A DNA stretch of 64,000 nt from Ceratotherium simum simum (Eukaryota > Chordata > Mammalia > Perissodactyla > Rhinocerotidae): the NCBI RefSeq assembly GCF_000283155.1, contig NW_004454163.1, positions 27,408,303 through 27,472,302 on the forward strand. Reading direction: 5' to 3'. A program made the position numbers and the translations under genes. The notes under the pieces were generated by a model that saw only the letters and a list, made by a program, of their open reading frames with translations, did no database searches and was not told where the DNA came from. Positions 48,301-63,300 of this stretch are shown here, in pieces (within the stretch, counting starts at the first letter, position 1; each line of letters opens with the position of its first letter).

Positions 48301-51300
48301 AACCTGAAGACGTTTGTATCGTTGATAATAACATGTTATTTTTTTTTGCATTTTTATCTTTTTATAGATAATAAAGAACAAACAGCTGACCAACCTTTGG
48401 GTGAGTAGAGCTTTAAAATGGTTGCTCAAAGTGTAGTTATGTAACTCTTTTATGATGATCATAAAGGGATTTAAGACATTTTAATTTGACAGCTTTTATA
48501 AAGATTTGAATAACGTTGAGACCAAATGGTTTATTTTGGATATTTGTAAAAAAAAATTATAGGACAGGAGGCTTAAAGAGATTATGAATTCAGTTTCTGG
48601 GACCAAGTCAGCTTCTGTGGAGTGTCGTTGTTTTGGCACCATGCAAACAAGTAAATATGTCAACAAAAAGAAACATGTATGCTACATAGAAGTGAAAAAT
48701 GCTATCTGTTAGCCGGGTTACATTAGCAAAGCAACAGGGAGGTTGCAATAGCAGCTCTACATTTTGAAGGATGAATAAGAGGAGGACCTTCCAGGCGGAG
48801 GGAGCATGAAATCCTAAACACAACATTGTAGAGAAATGAGACAGTGAGTTGAATTTGGGGAGCTGCAGGTAACACACAGTGCTCTAGAGCATAAAGAGAA
48901 TGAGGCTAGAGAAGTAGGGTGAGACCAGATCTTGAGGAGCCCCATTTCTCAGGCAAGCCATTGGAAGGGAACTTTGATAAAGGAGTGCATGAGATTTGTC
49001 TCTCTGAGAGGCCAGTCTTATATCTGTGTAGAAAATTAACTGGAGGGAGACGATGTTTTAGTTAGGCGAAAAATTAAGAGACTGTTGCAATAGTCTAGAT
49101 AAGAAGTCGTGAGAATCTAAACTAGGGTGGTACCAATGAGAATGCAGAAGACAGAACAAATTCAGGAGATCTTTAGATGATGGAATCAGTAAGCTGTTTT
49201 TGTCACCTTGCTTTAGGTTCTAAAAAATAGAGAGGAATCACCATGCCTGCTAGGATTCTTGCTTGGAGCACTAGGTGGATGGTGATATAGCCCATTGCGT
49301 TAGAGAACACAGAATCAAAAGCGAGATTCAGAGAATAGATGACGATCAGTTTGCTGTCTAACCTGTTTGAGATATTTGTGTCACATCTAGGTGAAGATAT
49401 ACAGCAGGCAGTTGTGTACATGGATCTGGAACTCTAAGGAGAGGCCAGGGTTGGAGGTACAGTTAATGAGCATCATCAGCGTAGACATGGAAGTTAAAAC
49501 CAACGGGTAGCATACATGAGCTTGCTACAGGCCATAGAGAAAAGGGCACAGACTGGCTAACCTTGTGTTAGCATTTTTTTTAACAATTAAAATCAGTTGT
49601 CACTGATCAGATATTATATAACATTCATATTTCTAGGTTCTTTTGGAAAGTGCTAGCTGTCAATTGTGGCTAAATAGTAGCTTCCCTTTTAAAAGGGGCA
49701 TGTGCTCCCCTGTTTTCCTGTTATGAACATTCGGTCTACTTCACTCTTTCACTCCCTCTCCCCTCCCCTCCTTCCCGACGTGGTCTTGCCATGTGGCTAA
49801 ATTTCTTTACGTGGTGGCTGATCCCAAAACTGGAAGCTGTCAGTCTTCTTGAGCTTTAGACCCAGAACTTGCAGAGTGTACACCACATTCTGTTGTTCAG
49901 AGAGAATCACAGGGCAGCCCAGATTTTGGGGTAGGGGCCAGGGGCTGGGGTAAGGATGACCACACTAGGTGAGGGCAAGGATACGGTGGTTCATTGGGGC
50001 CGTCCTTTACCGAAGCTGGAAAGGTAGGCATGAACTAAAATGTGAATGGCTTCATTTGCCAGACTAAGGAGCTTAGGCTTCATTTTGTAGGACATAGAGG
50101 TTAAAAGATTTTATATATGAGACCATTAAGACTATATTTTCAACCAGATTTGATGCTAATTTTCAATTTTTGATAGATGGCCAAAGATTTTTTATTTAAC
50201 GAATACTTATATAGCACTTACTATGTGCCAGGCCCTTTTCCAAGTGCTTATGAATATTAATTCATTTTGGGTGAGATAAGACGAGTAACATACTATTAGA
50301 ATAATTAGACATGGAATTAATGCTGTAACACTGTACCAGTTTTTAAAGAATACATGGCATTAAGCTTTGGAAGATGTCTAGGATCATGTAGTTAAAATAT
50401 CTTTCTGAAGTGGTTTTATTCTATTGCTTAATCACTGGCGTTTGTTTCTTTTTTCCAATGAATGGTTTGTGTTCAAGAAATTGTGGGTGGCTCTTACAGT
50501 AAATGTTTTTCTACAGAAAATTTCTTCCATTTATTTTATCACTTGAAAACGATCATAAGTTGCTTATATAGTTGCTATTTTGAAGTTTTCTTTGATTCTT
50601 CACTCTTATCTCCTCAACTTCGGATTTTACAGTTTCTTTCTCTGTCATATCTCTGAAGTCTGACTTTTCCTTTCCCTTTCTACAACTAAGTCCTGGAATG
50701 ACTCTTTGTCATCTCTTATTTTGACCACTGCAGTCTGCTTCTCTCTTCTCAATCCACCCCAGTTCGTCTGTAATTCAGGGAAGTATTTTACAAGTAGATT
50801 GGGCAAAGTAAGATTTACTTACCCATCACCTTTATTACCATTAAACTGCAGAAAATGCTCTAAGACATTTTAGGAACTAGCTGTTAAAAATTATCATTGG
50901 GGAATAATTTTTGAAGAGTTATGGTCAATTATTGATAGATACATTTTAAGCCACATAGTTCTCAAATTGTTGAACCCTTGCATTCTGTAAACTATACCAA
51001 GAGTTCTTTCCAAATAGATACCAAAACCAATGAATAAAGAATTGATATTAGCAGAAGCATGCTTAGTTTGATAACTAGCTTTTTTTCTCCAAAGACCCCA
51101 ATGATTTTTTTCTATTACATTCTTTATAATTGTTATCTGCTGCTTAGTCTAGGATATATATTAGAATTAAATTATCATAATAGTCTATTAAAAAAAACCC
51201 ACTGTAAGTTATAAACACTTTACTACCTGATAACTTGGGGAGCCCCATGATTTGGACTACAGTGGTGTAAGCCAGAGACACAGTCTCTTACTTCCCCTCA

Positions 51301-54300
51301 CTTATAAGTAGATTGAACTGAGTCCATCAGTGTATTGCGGTTAGGTCTGAATTCTGATAGGGTTGATGGGCTCATGAAAAAGTGCACTGAAAATTTTCTT
51401 TCTGTGGATTAGCCAGCTAACAGTCTTGCTATATAGTGAGTACTTTGGTGTAAGACTACAAATCTGGTTTATTGAAGAAGAAACTTTAAAAAAAAGGGAG
51501 ATATAAGCAGTATTAAATTTTGTACTGTCTCCTATTGAAATCTATCTTGAATATTCTCAACTTTTTCATTGAGTTTTAGGACTAAAGATAGTTTAATAGA
51601 AGCTTTATGTCTGAATCCTTGTATATTAAATAGTCTTGATAATTGGCCTTTTCTTTTGGATAAAAGAAGAGATTATCATTTGTATAGGACTTGAACTGAC
51701 TTTTGTTGAATTAGAAATGTGGCTTAAGTATCATTTTATTTTTTTCTAAAATGTGAATACTCATAAGAATAGGCGATTTGCAAGAAATCTCTAAAAATGT
51801 AAATATAGAAGAAAGATACTATGACATAAAAGTATTGAGACTTTTCACAAAGTAGGGTTTTCTGCCACTTTGAAAGAGTCACATTCTTTGAATTGGTGCT
51901 AGTTTTTCTCCAGACCTGTTTAACACTAGACATTGTGTTCTGTGGAAAGAGAAGAAATTTCACCCAAGAGAGTTTTGGTGGAGTTTAATCAACTTAATGA
52001 TTTAAAACATCTGAAATTCTCTTACATATTGCAGACAAGTCAGCATTGTGATTATTTGTGCTTGTTTAAATTTCATAAGAGTAGCATTCACAATAATTTA
52101 TAAACAAACTACTTAGCAGCACTTTGTGACAGAGGTTGGTCACCTAGTCCTGGCCTATGTCGGAAGGAGGTAGCCTGCAATCATACCCAGTGTGGCTCTT
52201 CAGCCAGTGGGCCAGTGCTGCCAGATGCTCCTGTTACACCTTCTCTGCCCACTGGTGTCTCCATCATGGATTTATACCGTAACGTGTGCTGCACACACCC
52301 CACTGCCAGTCCCCAGGGAAAATGCCATAACAGTTTCCTATTGTCATGGCACGGTCTCAAGTCTTTAACCTTTAACTCCACCCCAGACTAGCAAAGGTGC
52401 AGTTTTGAAAACCTCTTAAGCACTAAGCTATGTCCAGCCTTCCTCAGCTGTTTTTGGACAACCTCTAAGCCAGCGGGTACTTTTTAAGGCATGAGTGTGG
52501 GTCCTTTTGCCCCTTAAAAACAGAAAAATTCTTTGTATGAGAACACATCTTTGAGCAAAGTCTCAGTGCATGAAGGTCAGAAAAATAAACTGTTAAGATA
52601 TTCATTCAAAAAGTCTTCACTGATCCCTAAGGTGGCTGCATCTCCCTCGAACAGAGGAGATTTTTTTTAAAGAAGCTAAGAGGAGGGCCGGCCCCGTGGC
52701 TTAGCGGTTAAGTGCGCGCGCTCCGCTGCTGGCGGCCCGGGTTCGGATCCCGGGCGCAGACCAACGCACCGCTTCTCCGGCCATGCTGAGGCCGCGTCCC
52801 ACATACAGCAACTAGAAGGATGTGCAGCTATGATGTACAACCATCTACTGGGGCTTTGGGGGAAAAAAGTAAATAAATAAAATTAAAAAAAAAAAGAAGC
52901 TAAGAGGAGACAGTACATCAACTGAAAAAATACAGATGCAGTACTCGCCAAGTTCCTGCCTCTGTCCTCTTGGGTATTTCCCTTGACTTGCTCTGACGTG
53001 ATTCCTCCTGTCCCTCTTTTTGGTATTTCTTTTGTTTTTAGCCTCTTGCATTGTCAGCAAAACAGAACCTCCTAATTTAATGGGAAACCAATTCCAAACC
53101 TTCCTTGTTAAACTTGCTTGACAAGTCTAGCTGAATATTATATTTTTTACTTTTGTTGTAGCTCGATAAAAATATTACTTTAATATTTGTTACCATTTTG
53201 CTTCATATATAGCTATTAAATAGCCTTTGCCTGTTCAAAAGTGTCAATACGTTTAATTTCAGTTGTTTGATATGTTAGCCTCTATACAGTAGAATATATT
53301 GGTCTACTACATAAAGTGAAAATTCTTTTTTTTTTTTAATTTTATTTTTTGTGTGTATGAGGAAGATCAGCCCTGAGCTAACATCCATGCTAATCCTGCT
53401 CTTTATGCTGAGGAAGACCAGCTCTGAGCTAATGTCTATTGCCAATCCTCCTCCTTTTTTTTTTTTTTTTTCCCCCCCAAAGCCCCAGGAGATAGTTGTA
53501 TGTCATAGCTGCACATCCTTCTAGTTGCTGCATGTGGGACGTGGCCTCAGCGTGGCCGGAGAAGCGGTGCGTCGGTGCGCGTCCGGGATCCGAACCCGGG
53601 CCGCCAGCAGCGGAGCGCGTGCACTTAACCGCTAAGCCACGGGGCCAGCCCTAAAGTGAAAATTCTAAGGTGAAATTAAATAATAATGAAATCTCATTTG
53701 TAAAGTCTACTTTTTATTATGATGATACTGTTTCCATAGGTTTTATTTTAATCTTTATATCTGCCTTTAAATCCCTCTCCCCCTGCTTTTTTTTTAACAG
53801 CAAAGGACAAGGTTGCTCTTTTGATAGGAAATATGAATTACTGGGAGCACCCCAAGCTTAAAGCTCCTTTGGTGGATGTGTATGAATTGACCAACTTGTT
53901 GCGACAGCTAGATTTCAAAGTTGTTTCGCTGTTGGATCTTACTGAATACGAGATGCGTAATGCTGTGGATGAATTTTTACTACTTTTAGACAAAGGAGTG
54001 TATGGTAAGATATTTATAATCTTTGTTTTTATAATTATTCACTATTCTTTTCATTGTACAAGTTAGGTTAAGAGTTAAAAGTCAGAGGAAGGTATAATAA
54101 ACACATCGTTGAATTGAAGAGTTTTATTCTTCTTATAAAAAAAGATAGATTGGATCTTCATTCCATAGATCCACATGAATAGCTAATTAGCTTAATATCT
54201 TTACTTTCATGTATCTTATTTTGTCAAAACAATATCGTCGTTATTAGAATTCTTATCTACCTTATGTGATTTTATTTTTTGTTGACAAGAGCTACAGTAT

Positions 54301-54353
54301 AGTAAAGCTCGATGACCAAATGGCAAATTGTATACTAAAATAGGTAAACTACC

Positions 54354-54390
<37 letters not shown>

Positions 54391-57300
54391 AGTATAAAAG
54401 GTTGTAACCGAATGTACATTCTGTATATTTGTGTTCTTTTTCTAACTACTGCACTACTATATTTCCTGATCTTTTAATGGGAACTAGAATTTAACAAGGA
54501 AATGTTGGTGAATGAGGCATATGAAAACAATTTGTAAACTGAAGTTCTATACAGATATAGTAAGATGGACCTCCACAAAAATTTTAACAGGAAATCTTTA
54601 GTGATTATTTTTCTCATTCTTGCGTTTAAATATGTTAAGAACACTACATATAGGGTAAAGATTTTTTAGAGAGACAGAATATGCTGTGAGTAGTAGGCAA
54701 TTTCTTTGGTAATTTATTTCTTTTAATGATTATAACCACAAATGTAGGAAGGCCGGCTGTTGAGCTCATTTGAGCCGTATGTCACAGGGTTGTGCTTACC
54801 ATGATATTGTGCAATAACATTTGACTGCCAGGAAAGTGACATTTTCAGATCTGTTGTTAGGCATGCCAGTGGGATGGCATCATCCCATGACAAAAAAGCA
54901 TCAATTTGGCTTCTATATCTTTCAAATTATTTTACTTCAATAATTTCTAAATTTAGGTGTTGGTTTATAATTAGGTTGATATGAGGAGGCAAGCTTGGTG
55001 GAATTGCTATTGGGTCTCAAAGGAGTATTTTTAATAAAAGGAAAACAGTTCTTTTCGAGATTTAACACATTACTGTATATGGGATGGGAGAGAGTCTTAA
55101 AGTCTTATTTAAATGAGTTTCCTCTTAAATAATAAGGATTACAGTTGTAACACAAATGAGTCAACAAAGTAAATACCTCACATTTGGGCTTTCAATATTA
55201 TGTTGATGTTGTAAATAACATAATCTTGCTTATGAGTGGTTATGAGTGATGACTCTGGGTGAATCCATTCATTTTTCTTATGAAACTGTGATAGAATATA
55301 CAATACAAATGTGCCGCTTGGTAATTGGTTTATATTTTTAGTCTAGAATAAGGTGGTTGTTTGATTATTTTTATATTATGTAATTTATCTAAGTTTTTTA
55401 AAGTGCCTAGATGGCTTAAGCAGGAAAAGACTTGTAAAACTTCACTAAAAGTAATGATGTAAAAGGAAAAAGTGTTAACCAATTTAGGTTTTTGGATTGC
55501 TGAAGTATTTTGAGAGAGCGAATTATATGAAGAATTATGTACTTGATTATTTATTCTCATTTCTTATTGACGTTGTTACCTTGGCTTTAAGACCTTTGTT
55601 TGGCTTTTTACATCAAAACTTTTTTTTTTTTTTGTGAGGAAGATCAGCCCTGAGCTAACATCCATGGGCAATCCTCCCCCTTTTTTTTTTCCCCCCCCTT
55701 TTTCTCCCCAAAGCCCCAGTAGGTAGTTGTATGTCATAGCTGCACATCCTGCTAGTTGCTGTACGTGGGACACCACCTCAGCATGGCCGGAGAAGCGGTG
55801 CGTCGGTGCGCGCCTGGGATCCGAACCCGGGCTGCCAGTAGCGCAGTGTGCGCTCTTAACCACTAAGCCACGGGGCCGGCCCCTCAAAACTTTTAATTGC
55901 CCCTGCAAAGTAGAGAACCAGAAATATTAAAAAGTTGTGGTGAGAAGGGTTCAGCTTTATGCTGAAGCTTTGCCCCAGTATAAAAACATCATCTTGGAAT
56001 ATGGAATGAAGAGGCATATTAAAGCAAAATGGCAGCTTAAGAAAGCTAGAAAGTTTTTAAAATCCTACTGATTCATGTCTTAACAGGGTGGCTGCATTAT
56101 ATTTTGAAGTATTGTGACTATTCCAAACATCAGACACATCTACATTACATGTAAGTGTGGTACAGCTTGAGGGTGTAGGGCATTTCTCCAGGACTGATAG
56201 CCCCAGGTGACTAGTGCTACTTTGTGGGTAGGGGAGGCGGAGGCAGAGCATAGGAATTTCAGCATGAACAACTTCAGATATGGAAAACATAGGCACCCTT
56301 TTATATTGTATTGCCTGTGGGTTTATAAAAGAAGCAAAAATTGCAATGGAACAGAAAATAATTAATTCACTTTTAAACATATATAAACATAAAAAACATG
56401 ATCTAAGAACAGAAATAACTGACTTAGCCTACATGTCCTTGAAGATAAATAGGGATAAAGATTTTCAGTTACCTTACATAGATAGCCACAATAGAAAGTA
56501 ACAATTTGGCCTGTTATCTACCCTACCCGATGCCTTTCTACATTCATCACTGGCTGCAACTTAGCTGTGCTTATGTGGAGAAGAATATTAGAGGAGTCTG
56601 GTCAGAGGATGGCAAAGCCTTATTTACTCTAGAGGAGTCGTTCTGTCCAGTGTAGCTCAGTGGTTAAGTGGTGGGCCTCAGAGTAAGCTAGCCCGGCTTC
56701 AACACTCTGGCTTTTCTGCTTTCTAGCTGTGTGACTATGACCAAGTTATTTAACTTTTCTAAGCAAAAAAGGATTTATAAAGTGGATAGACTTAACTTAA
56801 TGAGGTGGTTACAGAATAAATAAGGTAAAATAATTATCCCTGTGCCTGACATGCTGAAAGTGCTCAAAATATTGTAGCTATTATTATTGTAACTTCCTGA
56901 ATTCAACTTTTCCTTCATCTTTAGATGGGGAGTTTGAACTAGGTAGCACTCCACTTCAGACCTCGAGTAGAGAAAGAAACCTAGCTTTCATATGTTTTTG
57001 TGTTTTAGGGTTCAGCCTGAGATTTCATTTGAAAAAAAGAAGGGGTTTTTAAAGTGACAGTGTAGCGAAGCCATGAAAAACCAGTACACTGACAGTTTTT
57101 ATTTTCTGAGAGTGAAGTTAACTAGAAAGCCAGCAGTAGATTATAAAGAGACGATATAATATAGCACTATGGTTAATCTGGCTAGCATCCAAATTCTGTT
57201 TCTATCACTTATTAGTCTGTGAATTTGGATAAACTGTTAAACCTCTCAGTGTCTCAGTTTTTACATCTGTGAAAGAGAGATGATAATATTACCCACCTTG

Positions 57301-60300
57301 TTACAAGACATGTGTTATGAGGGTTGTGTGAGGTAAGCCATAAGTGCAGTGCTTTCTTCAAACAGTGCCTGGCACATAATAAGAGCTATGTAGCTCGATG
57401 GTGATGACGGTGGTGGTGGTGGATGTTCTAATCAGAGTACTGTGCCACGTGCACTGCAGCTTGACTCAAGTGGGAGTCTTCCATTTAAACGATTATTTTC
57501 TCTGTAAACAAAAATACACACCTGTGGGCCGACCCTGTGGCTTAGTGGTTAAGTGCACGTGCTCCGCTACTGGCGACCCGGGTTCGGATCCCGGGCGCAC
57601 ACCGACACAGCTTGTCCAGCCATGCTGAGGCCACGTCCCACATACAGCAACTAGAAGGATGTGCAACTATGACATACAACTATCTACTGGGGCTTTGGGG
57701 GAAAAAAAGGAGGAGGATTGGCAATAGATGTTAGCTCAGAGCCAGTCTTCCTCAGCAAAAAAAAGAGGAGGATTAGCATGGATGTTAGCTCAGGTATGAT
57801 CTTCCTCACAAAAAATAAATAAATAAATAAATAAATACCTGTGACAAACTATATTCTTGGAATTCATATTCCCAAGAAATAAAATTCCCTAAAGATCTAA
57901 TTTATGGGATTATATTTCTAACCACATTAAATTCTTTGTCATTTATAAAGATATCTATTTTGTCCTTTTGTCCTTATTAAATTAATAAGCAGTACTAGAG
58001 ATGGAATTTTTAAAATACGATTTGATCTAGTTTATTTTACATAAAAATGCTTAATCTCTTGCAATATAATTTGGATGTAGACTTTGATATGAAATGCTTA
58101 CACTTTTCATAAATCATTTTGGGATGGAGAAAAGATATTTTTTTTGTAAGTGCCTTAATTTCAGTTATGGACCACACTTAGCTTTCACTGGATGAAGGGG
58201 GCTAACCCTTCCCTTGAAGTTGCTCCTTCTTCCTAGTCAAGTCTTGCTAGAGCCAGACATGTTAAGTGATAAAATAGAAGCAATACCCAAGCTTTCTGGT
58301 TGGCTGTCTCTAATAGCAGTTGTAGAAATGGTACCATTTCTACTGAAAATCAGAACCTTCATAGAAAGATCTCCAGATCTACCTCTGTCCTAATCAGTTT
58401 TCATTGTTAATTTAATACATTCAATAAATATTTACTGAGTTCGTATTATATCTATAGCCCAGATAAGGAGTATCTAGGTGTTGAGGGACATATAGAAAAG
58501 AACATGATCCATATGCTTAAGAAAATTCTAAGTCCCTTTGTATAATGAGGAAAAAAATGCGCTATATATATGAAATCTAAACACCTATCAGCTATATGAT
58601 TTTAAGTAAATCATTTAATCTTTTTAAATTTAATTTTCTCGGGCCGGCCCTGTGGCTTAGCAGTTAAGTGCACGCGCTCTGCTGCTGGCAGCCCGGGTTC
58701 GGATCCCGGGCGTGCACCGACGCACCGCTTCTCCGGCCATGCTGAGGCCGCTTCTCCGGCCATGCTGAGGCCGCGTCCCGCATACAGCAACTAGAAGGAT
58801 GTGCAACTATGACATACAACTATCTACTGGGGCTTTGGGGGAAAAAAAAATAAATAAAATTATAATTTTCTCATTTATAAAATAGGGGTAGAAATCATTT
58901 TACAAATTGTGATGATATGGATTAAAGTCAGATCGTGTATATGAAGGTGCTTTGAAAACCATGAAAATGCTATACAAATGTTTAAGATTAATGTATTTAT
59001 TATCATTTTTTATCAGAGAAATTAAATAATCATAGGCCGTAAAATGTCAATAAAAGCCAGTATATGATTAAGTGTCCAAGAGTGCTGCTGCAGGATTTCA
59101 CAGTAGGAGAGACTGAAGTGTGTTAGAAAGCTAGAAACTGGTGTCAACTTGCCGAGAGTTCTAAACTTGAGATAACCCTTGAGGATTGGTTGTGATTTGT
59201 GTAGATAGAAAGGAGATAGAGTAACTTGAGCAGGGCTGTGGAGGTTAAAAATAAGCATACCTTGCTCTGGAAGCAGTAAAGAGACTGTTGGGGAATAGAA
59301 TCATATTTTGAATACTTGATAGAGGAGTACAAATTTTACTCTTTTAAAGTATACAATTCAGTGGTTTTTAGTATATTCACAGTGTTGCATCAATCACCTA
59401 ATTCCAGAACATTTTCGTCACCCCAAAAAGAAACCCCAAATCCATTATCCATTAGCAAACCCCATATCCATAACCCCATATCCATTAACCCTATATCCAT
59501 CCTTTTTACCCTAAACCCCTGGCAACAACAAATCTATTTTCCCTCTCTATGGATTTGCCTATTTGAGACATTTCAGAGAAATGGAATCATTCCATATGTG
59601 TCCTTTTGTGTCCGGCTTCTTACATTTAGCATAATATTTTCAACGTTCATCCACTAATGTTATAGCATTGTTTTTATGGCTGGATAACCTTCCATTGTAT
59701 GGATATACCACATTTTTGTTTATCCATTTTTCAGCAGATGGACATTTATGTTGTTTCCATTTTTTGGGTATTATGAATAATGCTGCCATCAACATTTGTG
59801 TACACGTTCTTGTGTAGACACATGTTTTCAATTCTCTTGGGTATATATCTTGGAGCAGAATTGCTGGGTCATATGATAATTCTAAGTTTAACTTTTGGAG
59901 GAACTGCCTAACTCGTTCCGAAGTGCCTGCACTATTGTATATTCCCACCAGAAATAAATGAGGTTTCCAGTTTCTCTACATCCTTGCCAACACTTTTTAT
60001 TGCCTTTCTGATTATAGCCATCCTAGTAAGTGCAAAGCGGTATCTCATTGTTTTGTTTTGCATTTCCCTCATGGCTAATGACGTTGAGCAGCTTTTCATG
60101 TGTTTATTTGCCATTTGTATATCCTCTTTGGAGAAATGTTTATTCATATCCTTTGCTCATTTTTTAATTGAGTTGTCTTTTTATTACTGAATTGAAGAGT
60201 TTTTATATATTCTGTATACAAGTTGTCCTTATAGATATATGATTTGCACGTTTTCTTGTGGATTGTCTTTCCACTTACTTGATCTTCATTGCTTAGTGAA

Positions 60301-63300
60301 TTAAATCCACTCCCGTTGTCATGATTTTCAAAACACTCCCTATCTGTGCACTCTCTCTTTGATTTACAACGATAATTTAATTCCTTGCCAGGCTAGTCTC
60401 CTTTCTGTTAGCTGTCACTCCAGGTCCAAGCCTTGTTTGTTTCTGTTCTGCCTGCCTATAATGGACCTTGCTCTCTCTCTGCCTTTCCAGATTGTACCCG
60501 TTCTCTCAAGACCATCCATTACTGCCTCACCTCACACTGATATTCCTCTCTGCACTTTATTCATTTTCATACAGGGTGGCGCTAATCACATAATTTATGG
60601 TATTTAATTATATATTGGCTTTCTTTGTTGTTTAACAACATGAGCGTGCCTGAAGGAGTTGCAAGATCCTCGGGGCCAGGAACTTTGTCTTCCATTTCCT
60701 TTTCGTTCCCTCAGTAGCTACATGATAATACTCAGGGCACACACGAGGTATAAAATAAACCCCCACTGAATTAATAGGTGTGTGCATTTTGTCATTTTTT
60801 ACCTGAAATGTTACATAAGAAAGAACCATTTTTCTCATTAAATAGTAGTTCAAGAAAAGTAGAGGACCTGGATCCTGTCTTCTAGGACCAAATGAAGCAA
60901 GTTTTCTTTAGTATTCAAAGCTGCATTCTCTGCTAGGAGTTGGGCTATAACAACAAAGGATTAGGGCTTCTTTGGTCCCTATCTAAATGCTTTTTTACTG
61001 TTAATTTTAGCATACCATATAAAGATGTCATTATATCCAGAATATTGAGAGAGCAAAATTAGTGGGCTCTAAAGATTGCAAGCTTAGGAGAATATGTCTT
61101 CTCAAATATTTCTATCAAATGTTTTTGTGAGGAAGCCCACACTAATTTTTTTTGTTATTTTTTTACAGCCAAAAGAAACTTCTTTTCAAGAAAGTGTTTA
61201 GAGTTGTGTGGGCCAGTTTTTATGATATCATTTCTCAGTAAAGAAATAGTAACTCATGTATTGAATACTAAAACTAACCCAAATTTTAGATTATTAATTT
61301 AAGAGACTCTAGATGGAAAATTAATAATATTTATATCTCACAACAAAAAGAAATAATCCATAAAATCAGATTTCCCCTCTCTGCTTAGAAAAAGCTACAT
61401 TTATATTTTATAACCATTACTAATAGCATATGGAAATGCCTATGGAATTTCTTAAACACTTGATATTGCAGTTGCTGTTTATCTGAATTGTGTTTATTTA
61501 TTCATCTGTTAAATTCTTACGAAGCTCCTGCTCTGTGTCAGGAATACCCAGATAATGTAAGACTGCCCTGGTCTCGTAGAGGAGACAAATGAGTCAGCAA
61601 AGAAGTCCGTAGCCTTTTTCTTGTTTATACATGATGAGATAAAATTGCATTCCATATTATACCATTAGTTACAAATGTATTACTTCTATGAATAAAGGTA
61701 AACTTCAGGACAGCATCTTGATGTTGGCTTACAATAGAATACTTAAATGAAGACTATTGCCAAAATAACTTCAATGCAAATTTAGTTAACATTGACTGTA
61801 TTTATAATTGGGTATCTCTTAAATAAGCTCGCATTAACTTGAAGAAAATAAAAGTCAAGGTTTTTTTCAAAGAGTGCTACATACCTGTTCAGAGTGCAAC
61901 TTAGAATTAACTTTTACCTCTTTTTTTCCTTTTCAGGATTATTATATTATGCAGGACATGGTTATGAAAACTTTGGGAACAGCTTTATGGTCCCTGTTGA
62001 TGCTCCAAATCCATATAGGTCTGAAAACTGTCTCTGTGTACAAAATATACTGAAATTGATGCAAGAAAAAGAGACTGGACTCAATGTGTTCTTGTTGGAT
62101 ATGTGTAGGAAAAGGTAAACTGTCTAATCTTTATTAAACAAAGCTTGTTGGAGTTAATTAAATATCAACCTTGACAAATTAAATCTAACGCAAATCTGTG
62201 ATTGCTGAGAACCACTTCAGTTTGTGAATTTTAGATTATAGATTGAAACTGATTAAGAAGAAAACTAGAGGAAAATATATTTTCTCTATGTGTATTTAGT
62301 TTTAACTTTTTTCGTATTTGCTATAGAGCAAAAGTGAAGAGCTAGAGGGCATGGGTAGTACTCAGACTACAAAAGACACAGCTCTTCAGCTGCCTTTAGA
62401 CGCCTCTGATGATCACTGCAATTGCTCCTCCAGGAATCAACAGAAACAACACCCACAGAGTTGGGGCCTCTGGTCACCCTAGTCACTTCTGGTCTTGCAG
62501 ACATAGAAAGTTTAGCTGAGCCAGATTTTTGAAGGTTTGGATCTTGTTTGTCTGCCACTGTGTTACTACAGAATAGAACCAATGATGATTCCTCTCACAT
62601 TTACAATTTTTTTCTTGCTGAGCATTTACCAATCAAAATCTAATGCCAGCGTTCAAATGTAACTCCAGTTTTAAAGCCAACAAGAGAAAAAGATGTGACT
62701 GCTGTCTCAACAGTGTAGGAGCCCTGGATTATTTTTGGTAAATATGTAACTGACTAAAGGAATTTTGAATCTATAATTTTAAATTATGTGTAATAGAATA
62801 GTGCCATACATTTTTCGTTATATTATTATTTGTGCTCTTGTAAGATATTGTTTAACTTTTCATATTTGTATCTGTCCTTCTCCTCTCCTGCCTTTTAAAT
62901 AGAAATGACTACGATGATACCATTCCAATCTTGGATGCACTAAAAGTCACTGCCAATATTGTGTTTGGATATGCCACGTAAGAAAATTTTATGTTTATTT
63001 TGGTGATTCCTTCATTCTTCGATGACTTCTCTTTGATTGTAGATTAGAGGCCTAGAAATATTCATTGACATCCAGGCATAAATTTGCCTCCTTGATATTC
63101 TCGATAAAAAATTTTTTAAATAACTGACTTTAGCACTTTATATCTTGGCATCTTTTTTTACTAAGCGCCAGAGCATTTAGTTCTTGTTTAAAGATTAACT
63201 CTGACCAGGATGTCATCTGAAAGGCAGGGGAGTGAACGAGGCTCATTAGTATTTATGGAAGCCTCATGTGGCACGTGTTTGCTTTTTAAAAAATTTCTTT

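Larger units (their letters stand above)
45920..48367 (+). other. MALT1: MALT1 intron 8 (2,448 bp)
   Basis: Begins with two minus-strand EREs and later holds a MIR. The stretch 46,440-47,810 shows nothing I recognise. Confidence 0.85.
48401..53800 (+). other. MALT1: MALT1 intron 9 (5,400 bp)
   Basis: Contains a LINE-like copy, a MIR piece and two full EREs (listed separately). The stretch 50,280-52,660 shows nothing I recognise. Confidence 0.85.
54005..61936 (+). other. MALT1: MALT1 intron 10 (7,932 bp)
   Basis: The intron between the two halves of the protease core. It holds a TG microsatellite, three EREs, MIRs, a reversed L1 and L2 ends. The stretches 54,390-55,610 and 60,780-61,490 show nothing recognisable. 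Confidence 0.85.

Noticed and set aside
52686..52760. tRNA gene in an ERE head
   Set aside because: The head keeps box A/B-like text because the SINE derives from a tRNA, but it does not fold as a complete tRNA, and the same text recurs in many SINE copies.
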